Shown here: positions 23,969 to 32,653 of the stretch, one piece after another
How positions within the stretch are numbered: the first letter of the stretch is position 1
Layout: every line of letters starts with the position of its first letter
Origin: Chloroflexi bacterium 54-19
GTDB taxonomy: Bacteria; Chloroflexota; Chloroflexia; Chloroheliales; Chloroheliaceae
Assembly (NCBI GenBank): GCA_001898225.1
Contig: MKTJ01000077.1
Coordinates: 117,256-181,255, forward strand
DNA length: 64,000 nt
Reading direction: 5' to 3'
Position numbers and translations under genes: made by a program
The notes under the pieces: generated by a model
What the model was told of the DNA's origin: nothing
What the model saw: only the letters and a program-made list of their open reading frames with translations
Database searches by the model: none

Positions 23969-26197
23969 CTAGGAAGCGGTTATCTTTAACCGGGCAATCG
24001 CGAAGGAGAGTTGCCTGGTATCGGTGCTGCCGGGGATAAGGTCGCTCGGACGCAGGGCCGGGTCGGGCGAAACCAGGCTGAGGGTCGAGCGGCCCGGCGG
24101 CAGTTCAACCTCGAAAGCCTGCTGTTGGGGCGTAGGGCTGACCTCTTTCTGGCCGATAGCAAAATTATTTAACTTAAGCTGGACCATCCGGGGTTTTTGC
24201 AGACTGAAAATGGTCCATTCAATCCGATACTTTACCGGTTGGGGGTTCGGATTGAGTAACGTCAGGGTGCTATTCCCCACGCTCCAATAGTACGGCCCCA
24301 CCTGGGAGTTATTTTCCTGGGCCAGCCAATCTTTACCCCGGTCTATCCAGCCTGCCACTGTTTTTCCGTTCCAGTTATAATCCGGCACCCGGTAAATTTC
24401 GGCCCCGCCATCCTTCGCGAGGGGCGGGTTATTTTCGAGCATTGGTTTTAATACCTGGTCGAGGTAATCGGACGATTTCTGGGACAATTTGTCCCGGTGA
24501 ATGACCACGTAACGTATCCCGTAGACATTCAGGGCCGGGAGGAGTGTAGTCTCGAAATCGTTCTTGACGAAATCCTCCGGGGATGGCGTGAAATCGCCTT
24601 GGGTCAGTTCGCGCACAATAGGGGCCTGGTCGATAAAGTCGAAACCGGGGATACGGGCCAGGTAGCCGCCGACCGCCGGTTGGCCGTGGGCAGTCTGCTC
24701 GTACATCAAGATACCGCCGAGTTCGCTGTAAGGCAGGGATAACACCGCGCCCGGCGGCTGGATTTTCTGCCAGGCCGCCCGGTCAAGCGCCAGGCTTACG
24801 GTCGTGCGGGGGCCGGGCAGGTATTCGAGAAAGACGATTAGGAGGGCCACTACCGCCAGGGCGACCGGCCAGACCGCCGCTTTGAGTTTTAACCGGGCCG
24901 GTTTATGGGCGGCTAACCAGTCCAAACCCCAACCGGCCAGCAGACCCAGCGGCAGCATGGCGAACGCGACCAACCGGACCGGCACCCGGAAGAAAGTGCC
25001 GATTACGGGCAGGGCTTGCATCAGCGCGCCAGGCAGGGGTATATCGAGATAGCTATCCTGGCCGGTCTTAAACTGAGGGCCGAGCGCCAGCACCAGGAAG
25101 AATAACGCCAGGAAAAACCAGACCCACGCCTTTTTCCAGCAGAAAATGGTTCCTAGAGTTGCCAGCAGTAAGGTGCAAAACCCTAAGAATTGGCTGAACT
25201 CCTGGCCCGGCATGGACCGGGAAAACCAGAGGGTCGAATCGCCGGGCAGCAGGAAATAAAGGAGTGTAGCCGAGTTAAAGCGGACGCTGCTGCTGCGGGC
25301 GGCGGCGGTAGGCATCCCGGCAGCGGCGCGGGCGGTCAAAAAGGCCAGCGGAGCCAGGGCTATCCCGCAAAAGAGGGCCAACCCTACCAGCCGTTTTAGC
25401 AGGTCAAAATCCCTGTTCCTGACCGCTCGGACAATATAGACCAGCCCCGCCAATCCCGCGAAAAGCATCAGGTCAAGGGCGTAATACCAGGTGGTCAGGG
25501 CCGTTAACAGAATTGCCAGGGCTGCCAGCAAACTATTTTTCCAGAAGGCCGGGGGCAACCCCAGCCAGTTTTTGTCGTTAGAGGCGGGTGGGTCAAGCGC
25601 TTTCAGGAAAAAGAGGATGTAGAGCGGCAGCCAGAGTTGGGTCAGTTGTTCGAGCTGGCCGAAATCGAGTTCGGTCGAGATTATCGGGCTAAAGGCGTAA
25701 ACGGTCCCGGCTAACAGGGCGCTCCCGGTAGATAGTTTCAGGTAGCGGCCCAGCAAAAAAGCGGTGTAGCCGCTAAAAGTGAAGGCCAATAATTCCATTA
25801 AATTGAGACTTGCCACCAGGCCAAAGAGATATTGTAACGGGCTGCTGATGAGACCCCCCAGCGGATTGAGGGCATGCAGGTAGAGCGATGGCGTATCGGG
25901 ATAAAACAGCAGGTTTGTGCTAAATGGGTTGGTATGCAGTTCGAAAAGGGCGTGTTTGACCCACCAGAGGTTCCAGAGGTTTTGCCACAGGTCGGCGCTG
26001 CGGGCGCTAATCCCCCGGTCGCCCAGGTTGAGGACGAGCGGCCAGGTAAAGACGACCGCCAGGACCAGGAAAAAAGCGATAGGGCCCAGGATTGTTAAAT
26101 AGCGAAGGTCGCCCCCTTTTAGGGTTTTAGCCTCGCCTTTAAGTTGTCCCGGCCCGGTTGTTTCTACCGCCGAGAATTCGTTTTTGGAATTACCCAA
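23969..26197 (-). CDS. large polytopic membrane protein, GT-C-like
   Basis: 742 aa. About 12 transmembrane helices in residues ~30-470 with GT-C-like plan: FTWPLVLNLGDRG, DLWQNLWNLWWVKHAL and FYPDTPSLYLHALNPLGGL in the first loop, GYTAFLLGRYL. The last ~230 residues are an extracytoplasmic beta-rich domain. It shares overall plan and several motifs with the 739-aa protein at 36418 (paralogues; compare RVPVRLVAFAMLPLGLLAGWGLDW with RVAGRFAQLLMLGLAVCAGFGLTW). Predicted lipid-linked sugar transfer to surface polymers; no sequence-level proof. Confidence 0.65.
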   Translation of the reverse strand: MGNSKNEFSAVETTGPGQLKGEAKTLKGGDLRYLTILGPIAFFLVLAVVFTWPLVLNLGDRGISARSADLWQNLWNLWWVKHALFELHTNPFSTNLLFYPDTPSLYLHALNPLGGLISSPLQYLFGLVASLNLMELLAFTFSGYTAFLLGRYLKLSTGSALLAGTVYAFSPIISTELDFGQLEQLTQLWLPLYILFFLKALDPPASNDKNWLGLPPAFWKNSLLAALAILLTALTTWYYALDLMLFAGLAGLVYIVRAVRNRDFDLLKRLVGLALFCGIALAPLAFLTARAAAGMPTAAARSSSVRFNSATLLYFLLPGDSTLWFSRSMPGQEFSQFLGFCTLLLATLGTIFCWKKAWVWFFLALFFLVLALGPQFKTGQDSYLDIPLPGALMQALPVIGTFFRVPVRLVAFAMLPLGLLAGWGLDWLAAHKPARLKLKAAVWPVALAVVALLIVFLEYLPGPRTTVSLALDRAAWQKIQPPGAVLSLPYSELGGILMYEQTAHGQPAVGGYLARIPGFDFIDQAPIVRELTQGDFTPSPEDFVKNDFETTLLPALNVYGIRYVVIHRDKLSQKSSDYLDQVLKPMLENNPPLAKDGGAEIYRVPDYNWNGKTVAGWIDRGKDWLAQENNSQVGPYYWSVGNSTLTLLNPNPQPVKYRIEWTIFSLQKPRMVQLKLNNFAIGQKEVSPTPQQQAFEVELPPGRSTLSLVSPDPALRPSDLIPGSTDTRQLSFAIARLKITAS

Positions 26198-26524
26198 ACT
26201 ACCTCGCTATCCTGGTTTAATTTTTCCTGAACAAAAAAGTTGGTAGCCTATCAGACTAATTTTGCCCACTGACTTTGTCAATTACGCTGAGTACGCTTCA
26301 GGTACAGCGTGTGCAATTATAGTTAATTGGCGCTATTCTCTCAACCTGCCTTTTTACCAGTTGAAACTACCCCTCAAACCGAGAAGACATATCCCTTTGC
26401 AATTCGGTGTAAATTAGGATGGAAAGTATTGAAAGAATTTTCAGACTTGCTAATTCCGAAAAAAGGAATAATAATTTAAGCTATTAGTATAGGCTAACAC
26501 GGGAAAAGATTGAGAGGAATTCAG
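26198..26524. promoter_or_regulatory. divergent intergenic region
   Basis: On the minus strand a perfect -35 TTGACA (complement 26276-26281) with TAGTCT 17 bp away could drive the 742-aa membrane protein. On the plus side a small inverted repeat ATTCC/GGAAT (26453-26469) precedes the hydrolase. Otherwise AT-rich with nothing recognisable. Confidence 0.4.
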
Positions 26525-27418
26525 ATGTCACTACACGAAGAAACGCAGACCAAACCGGGCCAGGGCCAGATGATTGACGTTGGAGGGAACCGCCTTTTCT
26601 TTCGTTCCAGCGGGGAAGGGAGTCCCACCGTTATCCTCGAAAGCGGGTTGGGCGGTTCGACCGGGGCTTTTGTCTGGCTGGAACGTGCTATCGCTAAATT
26701 TACCAGGGTTTGCGTCTACGACCGGGCCGGGTTGGGGAAAAGCGAAACCGCCAGCAGTCCGTATAGCTTCCTGGAATCGGTAAAGCAACTCCATACTCTA
26801 CTGGAAAAAGCCGAAGTTAACGGCCCGTATATCCTGGTGGGCCATTCCATCGGCGGTATCCTTATCCGCGAGTTCACCCGGCGTTACCCTGACGAAGTAG
26901 CCGGGTTAGTCTTCCTGGATTCTTCCCATCCCCGCCAGATGGAGTATATGCCACCGTCGATGAAGCGGCAGAGCAAAATCCTTGTCAAGCTTCTGAATTG
27001 GCCCTGGCTGGCAAAACCCCTCATTAACATGATGATTATGAAGGACGCCAAACTGGTGCCGCCTGAAACCGCCGCCGAATTGAAGGCCGAATTTAAATCG
27101 GACAAGCATTTTAAGGCCACACGCGCGGAATACCGTGACTTTGATGACTTTATGGAGAAAACCCGTGACTTGGGATCGCTGGGCGAAAGGCCTATCGCGG
27201 TATTAAGCGCCAGTCTGCCGGAAGGCACTTTTATGCAAACCTGGCATAAGCTTCAAGGCGAAATCGCGGGCCTTTCACCCAACAGCACCCATCAGATTGT
27301 TAAAGGGGCTAAACACGTGACCCTTGTTACCGACCAGTCTTATGCCTCGCTTATAGTGGCTGAGATTGAGAAGATGGTCGAGCAACTCCGGGCCGCGAAG
27401 ACCGAGCATCCCGCCTAG
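26525..27418 (+). CDS. alpha/beta-fold hydrolase
   Basis: 297 aa. Alpha/beta hydrolase with oxyanion-type LESGLGGSTGAFVW, nucleophile elbow VGHSIGG (Ser) and catalytic His in GAKHVTLVT near the end. GAGAGGAA 6 bp before ATG 26525 decides the start; an in-frame TTG at 26510 is less likely. No signal peptide, so probably cytosolic. The substrate is unknown. Confidence 0.88.
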   Translation: MSLHEETQTKPGQGQMIDVGGNRLFFRSSGEGSPTVILESGLGGSTGAFVWLERAIAKFTRVCVYDRAGLGKSETASSPYSFLESVKQLHTLLEKAEVNGPYILVGHSIGGILIREFTRRYPDEVAGLVFLDSSHPRQMEYMPPSMKRQSKILVKLLNWPWLAKPLINMMIMKDAKLVPPETAAELKAEFKSDKHFKATRAEYRDFDDFMEKTRDLGSLGERPIAVLSASLPEGTFMQTWHKLQGEIAGLSPNSTHQIVKGAKHVTLVTDQSYASLIVAEIEKMVEQLRAAKTEHPA

Positions 27419-27424
27419 GCGCCC

Positions 27425-27725
27425 AGGGAACCATTTCGCCCGCGAGAAGCACACCGACCTCCAGGTGAAGCCGGTAACGGGATGGCCTGCCCCGGAATAG
27501 GTAGTACCGGCATCTATATAAATGATATTGTGGGCGACCCTTGGGCCCACTGTAAAATTGGGTGTCGCCATGTGGTGCATCCACGAACTGTGAAATGTGC
27601 AGTCGCCTGCCCGCAATAGGATGGTCGGGCGCGGTATATGGGTTGTTTAATAAGTACGGGGTCGTACCTCATGGGCGAGGCTACTCCGACCAATTGCTCG
27701 GCTAGGGTCAAGTTGCTATTTTTAT
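27425..27725 (+). ncRNA. candidate structured non-coding RNA
   Basis: A GC-rich, hairpin-dense block between a hydrolase and parA, sharply bounded by AT-rich DNA. Perfect short stems: GTGGGC/GCCCAC (27530-27550), GTGG/CCAC (27572-27584), GCCCG/CGGGC (27609-27630), GTACG/CGTAC with a 4-nt loop (27654-27667), CCTC/GAGG (27667-27680) and CCGA/TCGG (27686-27702), then a T-rich run (TATTTTTATT) from 27717. No frame gives a plausible protein. It lacks signatures of tmRNA, RNase P RNA or SRP RNA. The strand is guessed from the 3' T-run. Confidence 0.5.
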
Positions 27726-28039
27726 TATAAGCGGTTGCTTGATTTTAGCTTGCTCCTGCTGAGTAAAGCTAATTCATTAGCTGATTATTCAATTATTGAA
27801 CTACTTCCTGGAAAGTTCAATAATTGAATACTCTTTGACAAAATAGAGTTTATGAATTACTATAAAGAAAGCAACAAATCAACGCCAAATTAATTGCTGT
27901 TGCCTATTTGAATAAGTTTTAAGCTCAATAGGGCTTTAGATTTAACATTGCACCCATTTATCAAAGCTGTTAAAATAACCGGGAAAGCCATAATGAATTT
28001 ACCGGGTTATCCAGACAAAACTAGCAAGACTTTACAAGC
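27726..28039 (+). promoter_or_regulatory. parA control region: promoter and twin palindromes
   Basis: Two 13-bp palindromes, TTCAATTATTGAA (27788-27800) and TTCAATAATTGAA (27816-27828), are centred 28 bp apart. Seven bp later comes a strong promoter: TTGACA 27835-27840, 17 bp, TACTAT 27858-27863. A long AT-rich leader of ~175 nt precedes parA; it includes an iteron-like half site (ATTTACCGGG at 27996). The palindromes are probable operators for ParA/ParB autoregulation or centromere-like sites; no TGTTTCACGTGAAACA parS is present in the window. Confidence 0.65.
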
Positions 28040-28825
28040 ATGATTATCGCTATCGCTAACCAGAAAGGCGGCGTCGGCAAAACCACTACGGCGGTAAGCC
28101 TGGCCTGTGGCCTGGCCGAACAGGGTCGAAAAGTGTTACTGGTCGATTCCGACCCCCAGGGTAATGCTTCCAGTAGCCTGGGCGTTAATCGCGCTGAACT
28201 GGAACTCTCGCTCTACGACGCCATGATAGACGAGCGGCCTCTCAACGAGGTAACCCTTGATAGCGGGAGACCCAACCTTTACCTGGTCCCGGCAAAAGTG
28301 GAATTGGCCGGGGCGGAAGCCGAATTATCCGCCACCGCCCACAGCCACCCCGAAGACCGCCCGGCCTTTCGCCTCAAAGCGGTCCTGGAACAGGTGGCCG
28401 ACCAGTACGAGTTTATCCTGGTGGATTGCCCGCCCACCCTCGGCCAGCTTACCATCAACGCTCTTTCTGCCGCCGACGGGGTTATCATCCCGATTCAATG
28501 CGAGTACCTGGCCCTGGAAGGTTTGACCCAGCTAAAGAACACCATTGATTTGATCGTGAGCGGTTTGAATTCGAAACTGCAAATTTTTGGTATCGTGATG
28601 ACCATGTACGATGGCCGGACTCGGTTGGCTCTCGATGTGGTCGAGGAAGTAAAACAATATTTCCCGGAGCAAATTTTTAACACCGTTGTGCCCCGGAGTG
28701 TGCGTTTGAGTGAAGCCCCCAGCCACGGCCAATCTATTTTTGAATATGACCCTACCTCCCGTGGCGCCCAGGCTTACCGGGCGCTTTCCAGAGAAGTTGA
28801 GCAACGCGCTATGGCGATAGCCTAG
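28040..28825 (+). CDS. parA: ParA/Soj chromosome-partitioning ATPase
   Basis: 261 aa. Deviant Walker A MIIAIANQKGGVGKTTTAVSLA, A' motif VDSDPQGNASSSLG, Walker B FILVDCPPTLGQLT. It lacks the N-terminal HTH of P1-type plasmid ParA, so it belongs to the Soj/chromosomal type. Together with ParB it moves newly copied origins. Its closeness (27 kb) to an iteron origin suggests that it serves this replicon. Confidence 0.95.
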   Translation: MIIAIANQKGGVGKTTTAVSLACGLAEQGRKVLLVDSDPQGNASSSLGVNRAELELSLYDAMIDERPLNEVTLDSGRPNLYLVPAKVELAGAEAELSATAHSHPEDRPAFRLKAVLEQVADQYEFILVDCPPTLGQLTINALSAADGVIIPIQCEYLALEGLTQLKNTIDLIVSGLNSKLQIFGIVMTMYDGRTRLALDVVEEVKQYFPEQIFNTVVPRSVRLSEAPSHGQSIFEYDPTSRGAQAYRALSREVEQRAMAIA

Positions 28826-28958
28826 CCTGAGCGCCGTTAGATTTCGTTAGGTTGCAGGGATAAAAGCTCGTCCGTTTAATCGCATAATTTCAAGAGGGGT
28901 TCCGATTTTTCCGGGAGAAGCAGGCCCACAAAGCTTGATGTAGCGGGGATAATTCATT

Positions 28959-30029
28959 ATGACAACACCAGCCAAAGGAAGAGGAATGGGCCGGGGACTT
29001 GGCGCGTTGGGCCTGGGTGGTCCGGTGCCGGTTGCGCCTGGCTCCGACGCTCGTAGCGATGCTCGCAGCGACGTTCGCAAGGACGGGCCGACCCCTACCC
29101 CTCTCAAGGATAAAGAGGCTAACGGCACGGCTCAACCGGATAACCGGGAGCGCAAGTCCGGCCTGATGATGGTGCCTATCAGCTCGATTATCGCCAACCC
29201 TTACCAGCCTCGCAAACATATCGACCCTGAAGTCCTGGCCCAACTGGCCCAGTCTATCCGCGAAAACGGTCTGATTCAGCCGCCGGTAGTTTCACTTAAT
29301 CCCAATTTCGACCCCGATTATAAAGGCGCGCCCGGAGACGAAGACGACCCGGATAAAAAGGAAAGCAAGGCCCGCTATATTTTGATTGCGGGAGAGCGGC
29401 GCTGGCAGGCTTCCAAACTGGCCGGGGTGACCGAAATCCCGGTTGTAATCAAAGAGGCGACCCCAATCCAGATGCTCGAACTGGCCCTGGTTGAAAATAT
29501 CCAGCGGGCCGACCTCAACCCGCTCGAGGAAGCCCTGGCCTACCGCCAGTTAATGCAGGAATTCAAGCTGACCCAGGAGCTTGTTTCCCAGAAGGTCGGT
29601 AAAAGCCGGGCAGCGGTTGCCAACTCGTTACGCCTGTTCGACCTGCCTCCCCAAATCCTGGATGCGGTCTATACCAACAAAATTACCGAGGGTCACGCCA
29701 GGGGGATTTTGATGCTGGACCGGACCGAAGACCAGTACCGGCTGCTCCACGATATTATTGCCAAAAAGTACAGCGTCCGCCAGACCGAAGAGATGGCCCG
29801 CCGGATGAACGCGAAGGCCGCGACGGAAGGTCTGCTTCCGCAAAAAGATAAGCCGCGTCTTTCCCCGGCTGAACTCGAAAGCCGCGAACTGGAAGAAAAG
29901 TTTATGCACGCCCTGGGCAGCCGGGTATCGCTCAGTCGCAGCAACAAGGGCGGCAAGATAACTATCCAGTTTTCGACGGACGACGAACTGGACGCCATCT
30001 ATACCAGGATTGTTGGCTCCGAAATTTAA
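28959..30029 (+). CDS. parB: ParB/Spo0J partition protein
   Basis: 356 aa. The ParB N-terminal CTPase domain has ISSIIANPYQPRKHIDPEVLAQLAQSIRENGLIQPPVV, AGERRWQASKLAG and ENIQRADLNPLEEA, followed by the HTH region LTQELVSQKVGKSRAAVANSLRLF and ITEGHARGIL. The dimerisation domain is at the end. Odd: an acidic ~25-aa insertion (DPDYKGAPGDEDDPDKKESK) lies between the first conserved box and the GERR box. It follows parA by 133 bp. Confidence 0.95.
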   Translation: MTTPAKGRGMGRGLGALGLGGPVPVAPGSDARSDARSDVRKDGPTPTPLKDKEANGTAQPDNRERKSGLMMVPISSIIANPYQPRKHIDPEVLAQLAQSIRENGLIQPPVVSLNPNFDPDYKGAPGDEDDPDKKESKARYILIAGERRWQASKLAGVTEIPVVIKEATPIQMLELALVENIQRADLNPLEEALAYRQLMQEFKLTQELVSQKVGKSRAAVANSLRLFDLPPQILDAVYTNKITEGHARGILMLDRTEDQYRLLHDIIAKKYSVRQTEEMARRMNAKAATEGLLPQKDKPRLSPAELESRELEEKFMHALGSRVSLSRSNKGGKITIQFSTDDELDAIYTRIVGSEI

Positions 30030-30047
30030 CTCCCCTTTTATCCGCCC

Positions 30048-30069
30048 GGCTTTCGTTTTAGCGAAAGCC
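30048..30069. other. perfect hairpin after parB
   Basis: GGCTTTCG, loop TTTTAG, CGAAAGCC. The stem is perfect but there is no U-tract, so it is a weak or rho-assisted terminator at best, 18 bp past the parB stop. Confidence 0.45.
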
Positions 30070-30111
30070 TGATATTAAAGAAAGCAGGTGGGCGCGTCCC
30101 GCCCCTGAACC

Positions 30112-31197
30112 ATGCCCAGCACTTTTGTAGTTACTTCTTCCGACGAATTTGAAAATGCCGCCCGCAACGAACTGCGCCGTTATGACTCCAAGCTAAAACT
30201 CGGTGAAACGCTCCAACCCGGCCTTTTTCTGGTTTCCAGCCAGCTTGCCTGGGACGATTTCGCAGCAATTGTCGGGCAGGACCCGCCTATTTTCGCCCGC
30301 CACCTTTTCCCGGTCCATGCTACCGTCCCGCTGGATAAAACCCAGGCCGACCTCGACGTGATGGCCGAAGCAGTCTCCGGGTTGCCGCGCCTGGATGAAC
30401 TGTCGGAAGATACCCCGTTTAGCGTGCAGGCCCGGCTTTTCGAAGAAGTCGAAGGCCAGCAACTTTCGTATGCCTATACCCCCTTCGCCATCAAGGAAAA
30501 ACTGGCCGGGGTTATCGCGGAGAAGACCGGCGCGGTCGAAAATATCCGCGAACCGCTCGAAATTTTGTCGGTAGTGGGGAGCCAGGGTAAGGCTTATATC
30601 GGGCTATCCCCGGTCGAGTTGAATTTGAGCGGTTGGGCCGGTGGGATGCGCCGTTTCGCCAAACGGGACGAGCAGATTAGCCGGGCCGAGTTGAAATTGC
30701 AGGAAGCCCTGGAAGTTTTCGAGGTAGAATTTCCAGTGGGTGGTGATGCCCTCGACCTGGGGGCGGCACCCGGCGGTTGGACCCGCCTTTTGCTTGAGGC
30801 CGGGCTTCACGTAACCGCTATTGACCCTGCCGAACTTGACCCGCGTCTTCAAAAGTACGCCGAGGCGGGCCAGTTATCGCATTACCAGGGTCACGCCGAG
30901 CGCTTTTTGCAAAACGCCCTGGCCGATAAGTCGCGCCTCGGCTCCTACGCGGTGCTGGTCAGCGATTTACGGATGGACGCGAACCTGGCCGCCGGGCTGC
31001 TGGTCAGTTACGCCCCGCTCCTGTCCCCGGACGGCCTGGCGATTACCACCCTCAAACTGCCCCACGAGTCGCCAAAAGTTAAACCGGCCCACCTGGTCGA
31101 GCAGGCCCTGGCAATTTTGCGAAAAACCTATCCCCGGTTGCAGGGCCGCCAGTTGTTCCACAACCGCTCGGAGATTACGGTTCTGTTGAAGAAGTAA
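30112..31197 (+). CDS. RlmM/FtsJ-like rRNA methyltransferase with THUMP-like N-terminus
   Basis: 361 aa. The N-terminal half (~1-190) resembles the THUMP-containing part of RlmM (23S rRNA C2498 2'-O-methyltransferase) and ends in YIGLSPVELNLSGWAGGMRRF. Then an FtsJ-type domain: RAELKLQEALEVF, SAM-binding DLGAAPGGWTRLLL, VSDLRMDANLA and a terminal ITVLLKK. It probably 2'-O-methylates rRNA; the exact target is inferred. ATG 30112 follows a GC-rich leader without a clear ribosome site. Confidence 0.8.
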   Translation: MPSTFVVTSSDEFENAARNELRRYDSKLKLGETLQPGLFLVSSQLAWDDFAAIVGQDPPIFARHLFPVHATVPLDKTQADLDVMAEAVSGLPRLDELSEDTPFSVQARLFEEVEGQQLSYAYTPFAIKEKLAGVIAEKTGAVENIREPLEILSVVGSQGKAYIGLSPVELNLSGWAGGMRRFAKRDEQISRAELKLQEALEVFEVEFPVGGDALDLGAAPGGWTRLLLEAGLHVTAIDPAELDPRLQKYAEAGQLSHYQGHAERFLQNALADKSRLGSYAVLVSDLRMDANLAAGLLVSYAPLLSPDGLAITTLKLPHESPKVKPAHLVEQALAILRKTYPRLQGRQLFHNRSEITVLLKK

Positions 31198-31250
31198 CGT
31201 CTGCCGGGAATTTAGCTAAAGACAAAACTGATTTTACCGCTTTACCATGC

Positions 31251-31268
31251 GTGTGGTAAGCGGTAAAT
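31251..31268 (+). repeat. isolated iteron copy far from the origin array
   Basis: GTGTGGTAAGCGGTAAAT is a perfect match to the copy at 882-899, 30 kb away. It is preceded by an inverted half element (TTTTACCGC at 31232). It lies in the 180-bp gap between the RlmM-like and DUF1963-like genes, 1.2 kb past parB. Confidence 0.75.
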
Positions 31269-31377
31269 TTTTTGAACTCAGAATCGTTTACCGGAGTTTA
31301 ATAAGGCACCGTTCTACCAGAGAGGTGGATATTGTGTTAGTGTACTTCAGCTTCGTTTTAGCGGATAAGGAGTAGAA

Positions 31378-32106
31378 ATGGGAAATATTAATGAGAAAAT
31401 GGAAAAATTCCGGCGCGCGGCCTTTGAACCGGTTACGGAAGACCGGGATGGCGGATTAACCGCCTCGAAATTTTCGGGCAAGCCCTGGCTTGGCGAAGGC
31501 GAAAATTGGCCGGTCTGCGGGATTTGCGGTAAGGAGATGCAGCTTTTCGTCCAGTTGAACCTGGACCAGTTACCCCAGGAATTAAACAACCAATTCGGGA
31601 GCGGCCTGCTGCAAATGTTTTATTGCACGAACGGCGAACAGGAGTGTGAGGTCGAAGCGGAAGCCTTTTATCCTTTTGCAAAAAGCACCCTGCTACGGGT
31701 GGTTAATCCAGCGGCTGGAAAAGCAGCGGCAAATATAAAGATACCCTCTCCCGCTGTCATACCCGATTATTTCCCGGCCAAAGTAATCACCGGTTGGCTT
31801 CAAAAGGAGGATTACCCAAACCCGGAAGAAACCCAGAGCCTGGGCTTGGAGTTGGCCGAGGACGAATGGAATGAACTGGCCGACAGCGATTTTCCACTTG
31901 GCGGCGATAAACTGGCGGGTTGGCCGTCCTGGGTCCAGGGTATCGAATACCCGGACTGCCCGGTGTGTAAGGAGTCTATGAGGTTGGTTTTCCAGGTAGA
32001 CTCCGAAGATAATTTACCCTACACGTTTGGGGATTCCGGGTGCGGCCATATTACCCAATGCAAAAATCACCCTGAAGTGGTGGCATTTGGCTGGGCCTGT
32101 TATTAA
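31378..32106 (+). CDS. DUF1963 (YwqG-like) family protein
   Basis: 242 aa. Conserved pattern: SKFSGKPWLGEGENWPVCGICGKEMQLFVQLNLDQLP near the N-terminus and LAGWPSWVQGIEYPDCPVCKESMRLVFQVDSEDN near the C-terminus, each half with a CxxC pair. The family has no established function. Ribosome site AAGGAG 6 bp before ATG 31378. Confidence 0.8.
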   Translation: MGNINEKMEKFRRAAFEPVTEDRDGGLTASKFSGKPWLGEGENWPVCGICGKEMQLFVQLNLDQLPQELNNQFGSGLLQMFYCTNGEQECEVEAEAFYPFAKSTLLRVVNPAAGKAAANIKIPSPAVIPDYFPAKVITGWLQKEDYPNPEETQSLGLELAEDEWNELADSDFPLGGDKLAGWPSWVQGIEYPDCPVCKESMRLVFQVDSEDNLPYTFGDSGCGHITQCKNHPEVVAFGWACY

Positions 32107-32126
32107 AACGGGTAGTTTGGCCGGGC

Positions 32127-32498
32127 TTAGTCCTTTAGATTTGTACGGATAAGCCACTCGATGAGAATGAGTGGCGGGATGGTCAGGGCGATTTTCCGTG
32201 CGGCGGGTTGCCGGATGACACCCCGGCCCAGCCCGGTCATCAGGGTATCGCTGGTTTCGGCCAGCATACGGTAGAGCAAGCCCTGGCGGAGCCCTTTCGT
32301 ATCTTTAGCCCGGACGAGATAAAGGCCGATAGCCATATCTCGGACGGCCAGGGCAAAGGTTAGGGCCATCCCGGCCCCTTTGGTGGTGTCAATGCCGAGG
32401 ACTTTGCCAAGTTGTTTGGGCCGCACCAGGACTACCCCGCCCAGCCCCACGCTCCCCCAACCGGCTATCCGGGCGAAAACTTTTGCTAAATCGGCCAA
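32127..32498 (-). CDS. small membrane protein, DUF4267-like
   Basis: 123 aa with three to four predicted transmembrane segments (IAGWGSVGLGGVVLV; GMALTFALAVRDMAIGLYLV; KIALTIPPLILIEWLI). The pattern AVRDMAIGLYLVRA resembles DUF4267-type proteins of unknown function. It converges on the DUF1963-like gene. Confidence 0.6.
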   Translation of the reverse strand: MADLAKVFARIAGWGSVGLGGVVLVRPKQLGKVLGIDTTKGAGMALTFALAVRDMAIGLYLVRAKDTKGLRQGLLYRMLAETSDTLMTGLGRGVIRQPAARKIALTIPPLILIEWLIRTNLKD

Positions 32499-32532
32499 TC
32501 TGGTTGTCCTTTCTGAAACTGAGTGGTTTGGT

Positions 32533-32652
32533 ATCTGTCACATCCTGTGGGCGCGAGCGTAGTCGAGGAATCTCGATTCCACGCAATTACTTATGACTGT
32601 GATATTCGCCAACGGCGCGGAGATCCTTCGCTTCGCTCAGGATGACTATAAT
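32533..32652. repeat. REP-like dispersed palindromic element
   Basis: A ~115-bp block. Its right end reads GATCCTTCGCTTCGCTCAGG, the complement of the common bacterial intergenic repeat CCTGAGCGAAGCGAAGGATC. Its left end is a related, diverged inverted copy (CATCCTGTGGGCGCGAGCG, then GTCGAGGAATCTC). It lies between DUF4267-like and aldo/keto reductase genes. A related half copy occurs at 43730-43765. Confidence 0.6.
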
Positions 32653-32653
32653 G

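Noticed and set aside
27275..27711. Minus-strand frames over the hairpin-rich block before parA
   Set aside because: They overlap the end of a real hydrolase gene and have no protein-like pattern; the hairpins argue for RNA.
28040..30029. Canonical parS site near parAB
   Set aside because: TGTTTCACGTGAAACA or a close variant was not found in the window by eye.
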